Shown piece by piece: positions 26,401 through 34,294 of a DNA stretch of 42,333 bases. The DNA is from an uncultured Pseudomonadota bacterium (GTDB lineage: Bacteria; Myxococcota_A; UBA9160; PR03), in NCBI GenBank assembly GCA_900696485.1, contig CAADGG010000009.1:1-42333 (forward strand), in the 5' to 3' direction. Each line of letters begins with the position of its first letter. The first letter of the stretch is position 1. Below the pieces are notes generated by a model. That model was not told where the DNA came from. It ran no database searches and saw only the letters and a list, made by a program, of their open reading frames with translations. The position numbers were made by a program, and so were the translations under genes.

Positions 26401-26600
26401 TAGGTGACCTGGTCCTCGACGATCTGGGGCGGCTGCCCCGGCCACTCCGTGAAGATGATGACCTGGACGTCGCTCACGTCGGGAAGCGCGTCGATGGGGA
26501 TGTTCCGAAGGGCATAGATCCCGGCGCCGATGGCGGCGATCGTGAACAGCGCCACCAAGAACTGATTGCGCACCGAGGCGTCGATGATCTTCTCGAGCAC
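23457..26600 (-). CDS. cusA: Cu(I)/Ag(I) efflux RND pump CusA
   Basis: A 1047-residue heavy-metal RND transporter of full length. N-terminal TM1 is followed by RNIPIDALPDVSDVQVII, and 12 TM segments are present. The proton-relay Asp is at D405 (GAMVDGAIV), with E932 and K975 in TM regions as in CusA. The three periplasmic Met residues known to carry Cu(I)/Ag(I) in E. coli CusA are conserved with identical spacing: M565 (LLYMPSLLPG), M615 (PVSMFETTV) and M664 (RIDMLSTGIK). This supports monovalent-metal specificity. The start is GTG 26600, five bases after the cusB stop, with GGAG upstream. It lies last in cusCBA. Confidence 0.97.
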   Translation of the reverse strand: MLEKIIDASVRNQFLVALFTIAAIGAGIYALRNIPIDALPDVSDVQVIIFTEWPGQPPQIVEDQVTYPLTTTMLAVANAKVVRGYSFFGLSFVYVIFDDGTDIYWARSRVLEYLSFVQNRLPEGVTPVLGPDATPVGWVFEYALVDRSGQHDLSELRSIQDWYMRYQLQTVPGVANVATVGGFVKQYQVTIDPNRLLAYDLPLGTVVQAIRRSNNDVGGRVVEYAEAEYMVEGVGYIQNVQDIEQIPVGVDGQGTPILVREIADVGLGPDIRRGAVQLDADGEAVIGIIEMRYWNNALAVIDRVKEKIESLKPGLPDGVEIVPIYDRSALIGRAQAMLRKKLLEESLIVALVCIVFLLHFRSAFVAIFTLPVGILIAMTIMYFQGLAANIMSLGGIAIAIGAMVDGAIVMIENVHKHLERDREKKPHWEIVVDATKEVGPALFYSLAIIAVSFLPVFALTGQSGRMFSPLAFTKTYAMAAAAALSITVVPVLMGYLIRGRILPEKRNPINRFLIWVYRPVLRWVLRQRWVVLGVALAFLALTWLPYSRLGSEFIPPLNEGDLLYMPSLLPGVSITEAQAVAQQTNKLIMTVPEVKHALAKVGRARTPLDPAPVSMFETTVILKPEEEWRPGMTIEALTEELNDRIRFPGVTNAWTMPIKTRIDMLSTGIKTPVGIKLTGPDLSVLEELGKQVEPLVRGLAGTRSVYAERVAGGYYMSFVVNRMEAARYGLAVQDVLDVIQSAIGGMNVTTTIEGLERYPLNVRYARDLRESPEDLRRILLATPTGVQVPLGQVAEIFPRMGPPSIKTEGAQPQAWIYVDINPDQDVGGYVERAKQVVASNLKLPAGYTVQWSGQYQYIQEANARLKVVVPITLLIILLLLYLNFRNMTEVLIVMLSIPFAVVGGIWFLWLLGYNMSVAVTVGFIALAGVAAETGVVMIIYLDHAFEARRRQSPRMTVQELYDAIMEGAVERVRPKMMTVTAIIAGLLPIMWSNETGARVMKRIAAPMIGGMVSSTVLTLILIPIVYEIWRAWQLRREAAREAAPSGS

Positions 26601-26605
26601 GACGT

Positions 26606-28003
26606 CTACTCCGGGCCATGTCCGGAGTGAGCAGGCGCTGGAGAGTCCTCGACGGACGGACCGGGAGCCTTCTCTCCCTGCCTGGCTCCTCCGCTCTCCC
26701 CGGGCATCTCCATCGGTGCCGCCGGCCCTCCTCCGCCACCCATCATCTTGCGCACCGCCGACTGGAGGTTGCTCTCGGAGTTGATCAGGAACTGCGCGGA
26801 CGTGACGACGCGTTCGCCCTCGGCGAGGCCGTCGAGCACCTCGAACTCATCGCCAGCCTGGGCGCCGAGGCGGACATCGCGGGGCTCGAAGCGACCTCCC
26901 TCGAGCGCGACGAAGGCGACGTCGCGCTGTCCGGTGCGGATCACCGCCTGAAGTGGGACCGCGATCCCTTCGCGGGCGACCTCGCTGTCGAGCATCACGT
27001 TGGCCCACATGTCGGGCTTGAGGTCGAGCCCCGGCGTATTCGGGAACTCCATGCGCACCTGGATCGTCCGAGTCTTCTTGTCGAGGTAGGGATACACGTA
27101 CGTGACCTCGCCGCGATGCGTGACGCCCGGCTGGTAGGCGAGCGTCATCGTCGCCTGCTGGCCGACACGTAGCCACGGCGCCTCGTACTCGTAGACGTCG
27201 GCGTAGACCCAGATCGTGGAGATATCCGCGATCGTGTAGACCGTCTGCCCTGGCTGGAGGAACCCGCCTTCCGGGATCATGCGGTCGACCACGATCCCCC
27301 GGAACGGCGCGTGGAGGACCATCGTCCGCGTGATCTCGCCGCGCGCGCGCAGCGCGTCGATCTGGCGGTCGCTGATGTTCCAGTAGCGGAGCCTCGTCTC
27401 CGCTGCGCGCACCAGATCGTTGGCTCCCGTCACGGCATCGTGCAGCGTGCTCTCGTGGAGTCGGTCCTGGTAGCGGAGAGCCACCAGGTACTCCTCCTGG
27501 GTCGAGACGAGTTCGGGGCTGTAGATCTCGAGCAGCGGCTCCCCGCTTCGCACGACCTGCCCCGGGAAGTTCACGTGCTGGTCTTCGACCCAGCCGCCGA
27601 TCTTGGGCGCGATGCGGCGGACCTTCGTCTCGTCGTAGTCGAGGCGGCCGACGGTGCGAATCTCGCGGCTGAGGCGCTTGCGCTCGACCACCGCGGTGGT
27701 GACGCCGATGTTCTGGATCGTGGCCGGGTCGATCCGCACCGTTCCCGGCGGGCCCTCCGGCTCCTCCCCTTCGTAGACCGGCACGAGGTCCATGCCCATC
27801 GAGTCCTTCCCGGGACTCTTGGAGATGAACGTCGGATCCATGGGCGACTTCCAGTAGAGAACCTTGCGTTCGGCGCCCGCCGGAACGGCATCTCCTGCCT
27901 TGGAACCCGAACCGGGCGGGCTCTCCGAGCAGGCGAGCCACGGGGCGGCCATCCACAGCGCTGCTAGCAAAGCCGGCGCTACGCGTGTCAGGGTCTCGTT
28001 CAT
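26606..28003 (-). CDS. cusB: CusB-type membrane fusion protein with heavy-metal-binding domain
   Basis: A 465-residue periplasmic adaptor. The signal peptide ends in a lipobox-like WLAC (Cys 25). An HMBD follows at about residues 50-77 (YWKSPMDP...SPGKDSMGMDLVPVYE), carrying the Met residues that receive metal. Then come the barrel-sandwich halves (APKIGGWVEDQHVNFPGQVV and VLHAPFRGIVVDRMIPEGGF) flanking a helical hairpin, and a beta-barrel (VPLQAVIRTGQRDVAFV). The C-terminal tail is Met/Gly-rich and ends with His. It links CusA to the outer-membrane channel. ATG 28003 lies 17 bp after the cusC stop. Confidence 0.95.
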   Translation of the reverse strand: MNETLTRVAPALLAALWMAAPWLACSESPPGSGSKAGDAVPAGAERKVLYWKSPMDPTFISKSPGKDSMGMDLVPVYEGEEPEGPPGTVRIDPATIQNIGVTTAVVERKRLSREIRTVGRLDYDETKVRRIAPKIGGWVEDQHVNFPGQVVRSGEPLLEIYSPELVSTQEEYLVALRYQDRLHESTLHDAVTGANDLVRAAETRLRYWNISDRQIDALRARGEITRTMVLHAPFRGIVVDRMIPEGGFLQPGQTVYTIADISTIWVYADVYEYEAPWLRVGQQATMTLAYQPGVTHRGEVTYVYPYLDKKTRTIQVRMEFPNTPGLDLKPDMWANVMLDSEVAREGIAVPLQAVIRTGQRDVAFVALEGGRFEPRDVRLGAQAGDEFEVLDGLAEGERVVTSAQFLINSESNLQSAVRKMMGGGGGPAAPMEMPGESGGARQGEKAPGPSVEDSPAPAHSGHGPE

Positions 28004-28020
28004 GGCACGCGCATCCGGTT

Positions 28021-29346
28021 CTACGGAGCCAGCTCCGAAAGGGGTTGGCCGACGGCGCGCTCGAGATCCGCCGCAGCCTGTTGGTAGTCACGCACCGCGC
28101 GATCGCGCTCGAGACGAACCTCCTCGAGCGAGCGCAGGCTGTCGATCAGCGTGAGGAAGTCGACGACGCCGGTCTGGTAGCCCGCGCGCGCCGCCGCGAC
28201 GCGTTCGGTGGTCTGCGGGATGAGCGTCGCCTGATAGATCTCTTCATTGCGAGCGGCGACGCGGATGCGCTCGTACTGCCGCTGCACCTGGTCCAGGACC
28301 TGGTTCGTGAGGTCGCGCCGACGCGACCGCTCGCGTCGCACCCGGGCGTCCATCTCGTCCACCTCGGCAGCGATCCGGTTCAGCCAGAGCGGGATGGAGA
28401 AACCGAGCTTCACCGTCCAGATGTCGTTCCCGTCGCGACGAAAAGTCGGATTCGTCCCGCCCTCCACTTCCGTCCACTGTCCGGTGAGCCTGAGGTCGGG
28501 CAGGTAGCCCATGCGGGCCAGCCGCAGGGAGTGGCGGCTCGCGTCGACCACGTGGTCCTGGGAGCGGAGCTCCGGCCGCTCCTGGTCCGCCGCCTCGACG
28601 AGGCGTTCGAGCGGAACGGCAAGCAGCTCCGCGTCCAGGTCTGCGGGAGGCCCGAGCGGAGCCCGGGGCGGGCGGTCGAGGAGCGCGTTCAGCGCACCGA
28701 TCGCCGTCTCGGAGTCCCCCTCGAAGACCACGCGCTCCGTCGCCAGGCGGCTCAACTGCTCCTGCGCGAGGATCACGTCCTGCTGCGCCGCGGTACCGAC
28801 CCGGTACTTCGCCTGCGCGATGTCGGCGAACTGGCGGGTCAGATCGGTGGTCTCGTTGTTGACTTCGAGCGAGCGGGCAGCGAGAAAGTAATCCGCGTAG
28901 CGAGCGCGGACCTGGCGCGAGATCTCCTGGGTCGTCGCCTCGAAGACCTGGTAGGTCGCGTCGGCGCGCGCCTCCTCGATCCGGCCGCGGAGCGTGAGCT
29001 TTCCCGGGAAGGGGATGGCCTGCGACACCTCGATGGCATTGCCTTGGGGCCCGGCACGCGTCTCCGCCATCGTCCCGGTGTCGGGCGTGTAACTGACGGT
29101 CGGATTCTCGTACCAGCTCTGCGATGTGATCCGAGCCCTCGCCGCTTCCCATTCGAGGCGCGCCGCGAGAATCCCAGGATTGTGTTCGAGCGCGTATGCC
29201 ACCACTTGCTCGAGACTGGGCTGCGCGAGAAGATCCGTCTCCGAAACGGTGGAGGAGCCCGCGGCAGCCGGCGGGGCCGCCGCCACAGGCAAGGCGAACC
29301 CCGCGAGCAGCGCACGAAGCAACAGCGCTCCGACGCGTCCCCGCAT
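28021..29346 (-). CDS. cusC: CusC/TolC-type outer-membrane efflux protein
   Basis: A 441-residue outer membrane factor with two OEP repeats. After a signal peptide (LLLRALLAGFALPVAAAPPA) come LEQVVAYALEHNPGILAARL, PFPGKLTLRGRIEEARAD, ARYADYFLAARSLEVNN and AKYRVGTAAQQDVILAQEQL. The second repeat has GYLPDLRLTGQ, SIPLWLNRIAAEV and AGYQTGVVDFLTLIDSLRSL, the last being a hallmark of this family. The start ATG 29346 was chosen at the signal peptide; the frame continues upstream without coding character. First gene of cusCBA; no operator could be identified in the upstream 329 bp. Confidence 0.94.
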   Translation of the reverse strand: MRGRVGALLLRALLAGFALPVAAAPPAAAGSSTVSETDLLAQPSLEQVVAYALEHNPGILAARLEWEAARARITSQSWYENPTVSYTPDTGTMAETRAGPQGNAIEVSQAIPFPGKLTLRGRIEEARADATYQVFEATTQEISRQVRARYADYFLAARSLEVNNETTDLTRQFADIAQAKYRVGTAAQQDVILAQEQLSRLATERVVFEGDSETAIGALNALLDRPPRAPLGPPADLDAELLAVPLERLVEAADQERPELRSQDHVVDASRHSLRLARMGYLPDLRLTGQWTEVEGGTNPTFRRDGNDIWTVKLGFSIPLWLNRIAAEVDEMDARVRRERSRRRDLTNQVLDQVQRQYERIRVAARNEEIYQATLIPQTTERVAAARAGYQTGVVDFLTLIDSLRSLEEVRLERDRAVRDYQQAAADLERAVGQPLSELAP

Positions 29347-29675
29347 GTCCCGTTCTCGCTCCCCACCCCTCGCGGGTGCCCGGCTCCTGGTCCAGAGGAA
29401 GTCGCCGCGCGCCACGAAAAACAGGACCGACGCCGACCTCGCGCGCGAGCGCCGACGCCATTGGCTCGCTGCCTGCGAGAGCCCGCCGCCTCGATCCCGC
29501 TCGATCATGATCTCACGGCCCGTCCCCTTGCTGCCCCGGTACTACGCGTCCCCCTCGCTGCAAGTGACCGAGTTGATTCAGATCGCTGGCGGCGCCCGCT
29601 TCCTGCGTGCGCAGCGCCCTGCGCTAGCGGGACGGTGTCGGGCCGTGAACCGGCACTGCGACCGGACCGCCGACC
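29347..29675. other. Region upstream of cusCBA, 329 bp
   Basis: This region lies between the stop of the Cys-rich unknown gene and cusC and should contain the cus promoter. I saw no clear CueR, CusR or CsoR-type dyad and no recognisable gene. Frames cross it on both strands but are Arg-rich and without motifs. Confidence 0.35.
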
Positions 29676-31082
29676 TCATTCCGCCTCGTGCGGCTCGCGC
29701 GCCTCGAAGCGGTCGCGCCGCACGATCGCGAACCGGGCCGTGATGTGGTCGGAGTCATAGCCGCGCCCGACGCCACACAGATCGTCGGCCCCGCCATAGC
29801 GGACATCGCCACCGACGAGAGCCTGGAGCTCGAGTTCGCGGGTCAGCTGGTAGCCGTCGAAGTGGGTCCAGAGCTCCTGCATGCCCCAGCCGTAGCGATT
29901 CGCCAGCCGCTCGTAGACATCGAAGGGGACGCACGTGAGCCGGTAGGCGGTCGGGTCGAGACCGAGGTCCTCGCACAGAACCGGTCCCTTCGAGAGCAAC
30001 GCATCCTCGAGCGCGAGACGTGTGAGCCCTCGCCGGCGAGGGAGCGACAGCGACTCCAGGAGCGGCGTCCGCGCATCCGGCTCGCCCTCTGGGAAAGACT
30101 CCACGAGAACGGCCTCGGCCCCGAACCACGGCAGGTACCGCGTTCCCCCGGACGTCAGGAATGGGTGGACCATCAGGGCATCGAGGCTGTTCTTCAGGCT
30201 TTTTCCGACGTTAGGCGGGCAGGCGTGTCCGCAGGTGCAGGCCTCGAGTTCTCGCCGCTCCTCGGACAGCGGGAACGCGGGGAGGACGGCACGGTCGGCG
30301 CAGCTGCAGCTCGAGTAGGCGTTGAAGGCCTCGTTCGGCTCGAGCGCGGCGGGCTCGAGGCCCAGCCACCTTGCGCGTTCGACGGCATCCGCCGGGATCG
30401 GTTCCACCAATCGCGCGACCCACGCCGAGCTGGGGCGCGGTGCACGGATGCGCCCAGTTCGATCCCGGCCGCTCCGCGCGGCGTTCCGGGCGACCCGCAG
30501 CACGGCGCCGAAATCTCCGCCGTCCGCGGCGTCGAGAGCCGCCTCCCGCTGCTCGGTGGGATCGACACGAGCAGGGGGATCTTCCGGGAGATCGACGATC
30601 ATGCGGTCGAACTCCGCGGCCCGTCGCTCGTAGAATCCGCTCTGCAAGGAATCCATTCCGGCGAGGGTCCGAAGATCACTGCTGAGCCGGGTGATCTCCC
30701 GTTCCAGGACCCGTGCCGGCTGGGCCACGACACCCGCCAGCGCTAGAGCCGTCGCGTGAGGATCGAGGGACCTCCTCCCGTAGATCACCTCCCCGAGCGA
30801 GAGGAGGCGATGGTCCCGCTCGATCCGGGTCCGAAGCTCCCTGCCCTGCTCCGCAAGCTCCTCAGACTCTGTCCAGTCTCCCCGCCGAATCGCCCGCTGC
30901 AGTTCCAAGATCAGCTGCTTCACCCGGGTGCGCTGGCCGAGCAGCCCTTGGAATTGCTCCCGCGTGCACAGCGAGGCCATGGCACCTTCGGCCGCGCGGG
31001 CGTAGAGGTCGGCGTACTTCCAGTCCGCCCGACTCAGGCCGACGAGCTTTTCGGCGACCTCCAACGGTCCGGCATCCTCCAT
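29676..31082 (-). CDS. Cys-rich protein of unknown family in a sigma-factor cluster
   Basis: A 468-residue soluble protein without signal peptide. The N-terminal half is helical and Arg/Glu/Leu-rich (QRTRVKQLILELQRAIRRGD, VLEREITRLSSDLRTL), suggestive of coiled coils. The middle has two Cys clusters, YSSCSCADRA and EACTCGHACPPNVG, spaced about 20 residues apart, that could form a metal site. The C-terminal part is compact (RYGWGMQELWTHFDGYQLT, DLCGVGRGYDSDHITARFA). ATG 31082 has GGGAGGA upstream. It follows the six-TM protein by 56 bp on the same strand. No family recognised. Confidence 0.7.
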   Translation of the reverse strand: MEDAGPLEVAEKLVGLSRADWKYADLYARAAEGAMASLCTREQFQGLLGQRTRVKQLILELQRAIRRGDWTESEELAEQGRELRTRIERDHRLLSLGEVIYGRRSLDPHATALALAGVVAQPARVLEREITRLSSDLRTLAGMDSLQSGFYERRAAEFDRMIVDLPEDPPARVDPTEQREAALDAADGGDFGAVLRVARNAARSGRDRTGRIRAPRPSSAWVARLVEPIPADAVERARWLGLEPAALEPNEAFNAYSSCSCADRAVLPAFPLSEERRELEACTCGHACPPNVGKSLKNSLDALMVHPFLTSGGTRYLPWFGAEAVLVESFPEGEPDARTPLLESLSLPRRRGLTRLALEDALLSKGPVLCEDLGLDPTAYRLTCVPFDVYERLANRYGWGMQELWTHFDGYQLTRELELQALVGGDVRYGGADDLCGVGRGYDSDHITARFAIVRRDRFEAREPHEAE

Positions 31083-31138
31083 CTCTCTCGCGTCCTCCCA
31101 TGGCGGCCTCGAGGGTCGCCGCCGGCTGCACGCTCGTC

Positions 31139-31885
31139 CTAGTGCCGCATGCGCCGCACGGCGTCCCGCCCCGCGAGCATCCCCGCGACTCCGAGATAGG
31201 CGCCGAGAGCGACCCCCGCGAGCCAGAAGACGAAGACGTCGAGCGACGTCCCGACGGACTGGAGCGCGATTCCTGGGAGCAACAGGAGCGTGATCATGGC
31301 GGCGGGGAGCACCGAGCGCAGGCGTTCGGTCCGTGCCGGACGCGCGACCGCGAGCGTCGAAAGCGCGGCAAACGCCAGGGTCGCGACGAGGCCGAAGCAA
31401 GCCGCGCTGACCGGGAGCCCGACGGCGTCGAACAGCTGCGATCCGATCGGACTCGCGGACCACCAAGTCAAGAAGTGCTGATCCGAGCAGAGAGAGCCGC
31501 AAACTCCCGCGAGGCCGAGCGCAAGAACCCCAACCTGCGCCGCCTGGCCGATTCCGAGACCAGGCATCCGGATCCGGAGGAAGGCTAACGTCAGCGCCAG
31601 GATCAGCAGCCCCGCCCAGACTGTACTGACGACGATTTCGTGCCACCCCGCGTGGTGTCCGAAGGGATGCTGAGCGACGAGCAGTGTCGCTCCGAGAGCG
31701 CCGATGACGCCGATGATCCCGGCCGCCAACAAATGCCGGAGCGTCGCGCCGCCTCGCTGATCGAGATCTCTCTCGAGCGAAGCGAGCAGCGCGTCCCGCA
31801 CGCCTTCGCGGAGTCCCGTCGGTGTGGGCGAGGCGCCGGCCGACGAGTCAGGACTGACAGGGAGATCCATTGTGCGCCTCTTCAT
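31139..31885 (-). CDS. Six-TM membrane protein, putative NrsF-like anti-sigma factor
   Basis: The protein has up to 248 residues. A charged cytoplasmic N-terminus (about 45 residues) is followed by six hydrophobic segments beginning LRHLLAAGIIGVIGALGATLL. A Cys pair (LAGVCGSLCSDQHFLTWW) lies between TM3 and TM4. This architecture, together with its place after an ECF sigma factor, matches DUF1109/NrsF proteins, in which two Cys sense metals or chromate in Caulobacter. The assignment is by architecture, not strong sequence match. Start could be ATG 31885 or ATG 31870 (AAGAGG 6 nt upstream); both overlap the end of the small ORF before it. Confidence 0.62.
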   Translation of the reverse strand: MKRRTMDLPVSPDSSAGASPTPTGLREGVRDALLASLERDLDQRGGATLRHLLAAGIIGVIGALGATLLVAQHPFGHHAGWHEIVVSTVWAGLLILALTLAFLRIRMPGLGIGQAAQVGVLALGLAGVCGSLCSDQHFLTWWSASPIGSQLFDAVGLPVSAACFGLVATLAFAALSTLAVARPARTERLRSVLPAAMITLLLLPGIALQSVGTSLDVFVFWLAGVALGAYLGVAGMLAGRDAVRRMRH

Positions 31886-32120
31886 TGTTCTTCTCGGGTC
31901 GAAACCCTCCCAACCGAGCCGTGGCGGATCTGCCGGAGTCCGGTGCCAACGAGGGACAGGGCGGATTCCGATGCTTCGCCGTCGACGGTGAGGGTTCGTA
32001 GCGGAGCGCGAAAGGAACCCTTACGGAGCAGGGATCGAGCCGCCCTTCGTGGAACCATAGACCTCCACGTTCGGAGACGACCTCCTCGCATCTCCCGCAC
32101 ACCAGTGAATACTCCGTCAT
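31848..32120 (-). CDS. Small Cys-containing ORF coupled to the sigma gene
   Basis: A 90-residue frame whose ATG (32120) overlaps the sigma-factor stop as ATGA, which argues for translation. The N-terminus contains a zinc-ribbon-like half site (SLVCGRCEEVVSERGGLWFH) and further Cys at DPCSV and NPPCPS. The C-terminal half is low in recognisable structure and overlaps the next gene by 16-38 bp, depending on its start. It may be a genuine small regulator or a frameshifted gene. No family recognised. Confidence 0.4.
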   Translation of the reverse strand: MTEYSLVCGRCEEVVSERGGLWFHEGRLDPCSVRVPFALRYEPSPSTAKHRNPPCPSLAPDSGRSATARLGGFRPEKNNEEAHNGSPCQS

Positions 32121-32704
32121 CCGGCTTGCGGTGACGAACCTCGCGGGAACGGCGACGCCGGTGGCTCCAGCGAATCGGGCGAGTCCCGCGCGAGCCGAAG
32201 CCTACGCATCGCCCGCGAAGCAGTCTGCTTCACAGCGTCTGCCGACCGGCCCATTTCGACGGCCAGCTCGCGATAGTCGCGCCCCAGCAGTTTGGCGTGT
32301 ATGAGGATGTGCGACGCGTCCTCGGGAAGCGTCCCCAGGGTTCGCTCGAGCTCTCGGCGGGAGTCGATCCGCTGCTCGGCGTCGGAGTCGGCGGCCGGTG
32401 TCGGCGCATCGTCGAGAGGGATGGCGGCGCTTCGCAGGCCCCGCCTCAGCTCGTCGAAGAGAACGTGGCGTGCGATCTGGAAGAACCAAGCTGCGAAGGG
32501 CCGTTCCGGATCGTATCGATCCCGGAATCGGTGCAGGCGCAGGAAGAGCTCCTGATAGAGATCGTGCGCGCGGTCATCCGAGCTGATCCTTCGCCGGAAG
32601 AAGTGGAAGGCTCGCCCCTCGTAGCGGCGGAACAGCTCCTCGAACGCGGCGCGGCTGCCTCCCGCATAGAGAGCCATGAGCTCCGCGTCGCCACGGTCCT
32701 TCAT
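32117..32704 (-). CDS. ECF-type sigma-70 factor
   Basis: A 195-residue sigma factor with region 2 (FEELFRRYEGRAFHFFRRRI, DLYQELFLRLHRFRDRYD, FAAWFFQIARHVLFDELRR) and region 4 (LEDASHILIHAKLLGRDYRE-like helix, ELAVEMGRSADAVKQTASRA). There is no region 1 or 3, so it is an ECF sigma. It would direct RNA polymerase to a small regulon, held back by a membrane anti-sigma. ATG 32704 has GGGGAGG 8 nt upstream. The following genes (small Cys ORF, six-TM protein, Cys-rich protein) are co-oriented and partly overlapping, so they probably form one autoregulated operon. Confidence 0.9.
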   Translation of the reverse strand: MKDRGDAELMALYAGGSRAAFEELFRRYEGRAFHFFRRRISSDDRAHDLYQELFLRLHRFRDRYDPERPFAAWFFQIARHVLFDELRRGLRSAAIPLDDAPTPAADSDAEQRIDSRRELERTLGTLPEDASHILIHAKLLGRDYRELAVEMGRSADAVKQTASRAMRRLRLARDSPDSLEPPASPFPRGSSPQAG

Positions 32705-32851
32705 CGCATCATCCTCCCCGGGGTTCGAGGCTGCCGAACCCAGAGCCAGAGTAACAGCACGGACCGTGCCATGGGGGCTGCGCCGGCCAGCCGGCGATGC
32801 GCGCACGATCGCTGTAGCCATACGCCTCGCCGGGGTCCCGTCGGGCCTCAT

Positions 32852-32873
32852 CGTCACAGGTCTTCCCGTAACA
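32852..32873 (-). promoter_or_regulatory. Possible ECF promoter or operator repeats
   Basis: Read on the minus strand, two similar heptamers, TGTTACG (32867-32873) and TGTGACG (32852-32858), lie 15 bp apart in the divergent region between the sigma gene and the AraC-like gene. The TGTNAC form resembles ECF -35 elements. Spacing to a -10 element is not clear, so this is only a candidate. Confidence 0.22.
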
Positions 32874-32908
32874 TGACCTGACTCCCTGGAGCCGCTGCGG
32901 CATAGCGG

Positions 32909-33402
32909 ATGCTGCGTCGTCGTCGCGATCGGCTGTCGGCTCCGGAAACTGCGTTCTGCGACGCGATGCTACGGGCGCTCGGGGTCGATGCCTGCCTGGC
33001 GTCCCCGCCCGATCCGCGGGTAGGGAACGCGATCGACTGGATCGAGGCGCACGCGGCCGGGGGGGGCGCATCGCGGCGGCCGAGATCGCCCACGCGGTGG
33101 GGCTCTCGCCAAAACGGCTGGCTGCGCTGTTCCGCCAGCACACGGGTCTCGCGATGAGACGCTTCACCCTCTGGACTCGTCTGCAGCTCGCGGTCGCGGA
33201 GATCGCCCGCGGCGCCTCGTTGACCGATGGAGCCCTGGTGGCTGGCTTCGCGGATGGCGCACATCTAACGCACACGTTCCGCCGCATGTTCGGCACGACC
33301 CCGTCAGGAAGTGTGGCGCGCTCCTTGCACCCCCACCCTCTTGTCGAGAGACCCAGTCTGGGGAATGCGTTGGTCCGCCCGCAGGCGTCGATCGGAACTT
33401 GA
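32909..33402 (+). pseudogene. AraC-family regulator, frameshifted at a run of eight G
   Basis: The first frame (32909 to about 33066) encodes RVGNAIDWIEAHAAGG. The second (about 33066-33402) continues RIAAAEIAHAVGLSPKRLAA, LFRQHTGLAMRRFTLWTRLQ and GFADGAHLTHTFRRMFGTTP, the two helix-turn-helix motifs of an AraC/XylS DNA-binding domain. The frames meet at G8 (33059-33066); one extra G would join them perfectly. It therefore encodes an AraC-type regulator that is broken, phase-variable, or mis-sequenced. Only about 45 residues precede the DNA-binding domain, so the sensory domain is short or lost. It diverges from the ECF sigma gene. Confidence 0.75.
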
Positions 33403-33867
33403 ATCCTCGGCACGAGAGCGCGCCGAGACTCAGCGACGCAGAACCGGGATACCGGGTGTCCGGTGATGCAATACTGTCACTCCAGACGAAGCGAGGGCGT
33501 CCGCCGCGAGATCCGCGATGCGCTCCCCCGCCGAGGTCGATCGGACCATCGCCTCGACGGCGGTGCGGCTGGGTGGTGCCGGTCAGCTGGGCCTCGTCGC
33601 GGGGTCTGCGGCGGTCGGTCGCCTGCTCCTCGCGGGCGCTCCTTGCCTCCTCGGCGGTCGGGCCGGCTGTCGGCTCGTGGATCGGCAGCGCGACGACGCG
33701 AACCCTGGCTGCTCTCGCGATCGGCGTGATCCGCATGCCCGAGCGCTGAGTTCGATCAGCGTCACGCTGTCACCATACGGTGGTTCCGTGCGTATTCCCG
33801 CACAAGCACCGATCTGGGCGCCGGCGACTCTCGTCCGCTCCGGGTCGAAACGACGAAAGAGTCTTCC
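33403..33867. other. Stretch without a recognisable gene, 465 bp
   Basis: Several frames are open but none looks like a known protein. Plus-strand frames near 33518-33660 and 33640-33749 each contain a short hydrophobic segment (GQLGLVAGSAAVGRLLLAG; SSAVGPAVGSWIGSA) and together might be a frameshifted small membrane protein, but the evidence is weak. The region also contains the upstream DNA of the gene at 33868. Confidence 0.35.
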
Positions 33868-34266
33868 ATGCACGCCATTCGCCACGCCTTCGCAGCCGCC
33901 GCGTTTGCAGCGGCCGTCTTCGCGGCTCCGCTCATGGCCCATGCGGCGTGGGATCAGAAAGGCTCTGGGCCGCACCCGATCGACAAGAGCCCGCAAGCAC
34001 GGGCGGTGCAGACGGGGCAGGACAGCCCACGGTCGCTGGCACCGAAGCCGGGAACGGCGTTCTCCCGGGAGTTCGTTCCGAACACGAGATCTCCCGCCGT
34101 CGCCGGTGAGCGGGCCCCGGGATGTACGGCAACTGGAAGCGGCCGGCGTTCGAGCGCCGCAGCGCCCCGCCTGCGCGTGGAACCTACGCCGCGCCGACTG
34201 ACTGACGTCCGCACGGCCGGCACGGCGACAGCCACGACTCCGACGGCGAGGATGCAAGCGGGATGA
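33868..34266 (+). CDS. Small secreted protein, C-terminus probably frameshifted
   Basis: A signal peptide (HAIRHAFAAAAFAAAVFAAP, LMAHA cleavage) is followed by a short polar mature part (WDQKGSGPHPIDKSPQARAV). GAAAGAG lies upstream of ATG 33868. After about residue 84 the annotated frame becomes Arg/Thr-rich. Another frame from about 34110 reads GMYGNWKRPAFERRSAPPAR and stops at 34203, which looks more like a real C-terminus. One base may therefore have been lost or gained near 34110. No family recognised. Confidence 0.45.
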   Translation: MHAIRHAFAAAAFAAAVFAAPLMAHAAWDQKGSGPHPIDKSPQARAVQTGQDSPRSLAPKPGTAFSREFVPNTRSPAVAGERAPGCTATGSGRRSSAAAPRLRVEPTPRRLTDVRTAGTATATTPTARMQAG

Positions 34267-34294
34267 GCGCCACGTGCGCGAAAGGGTGCTCGTC

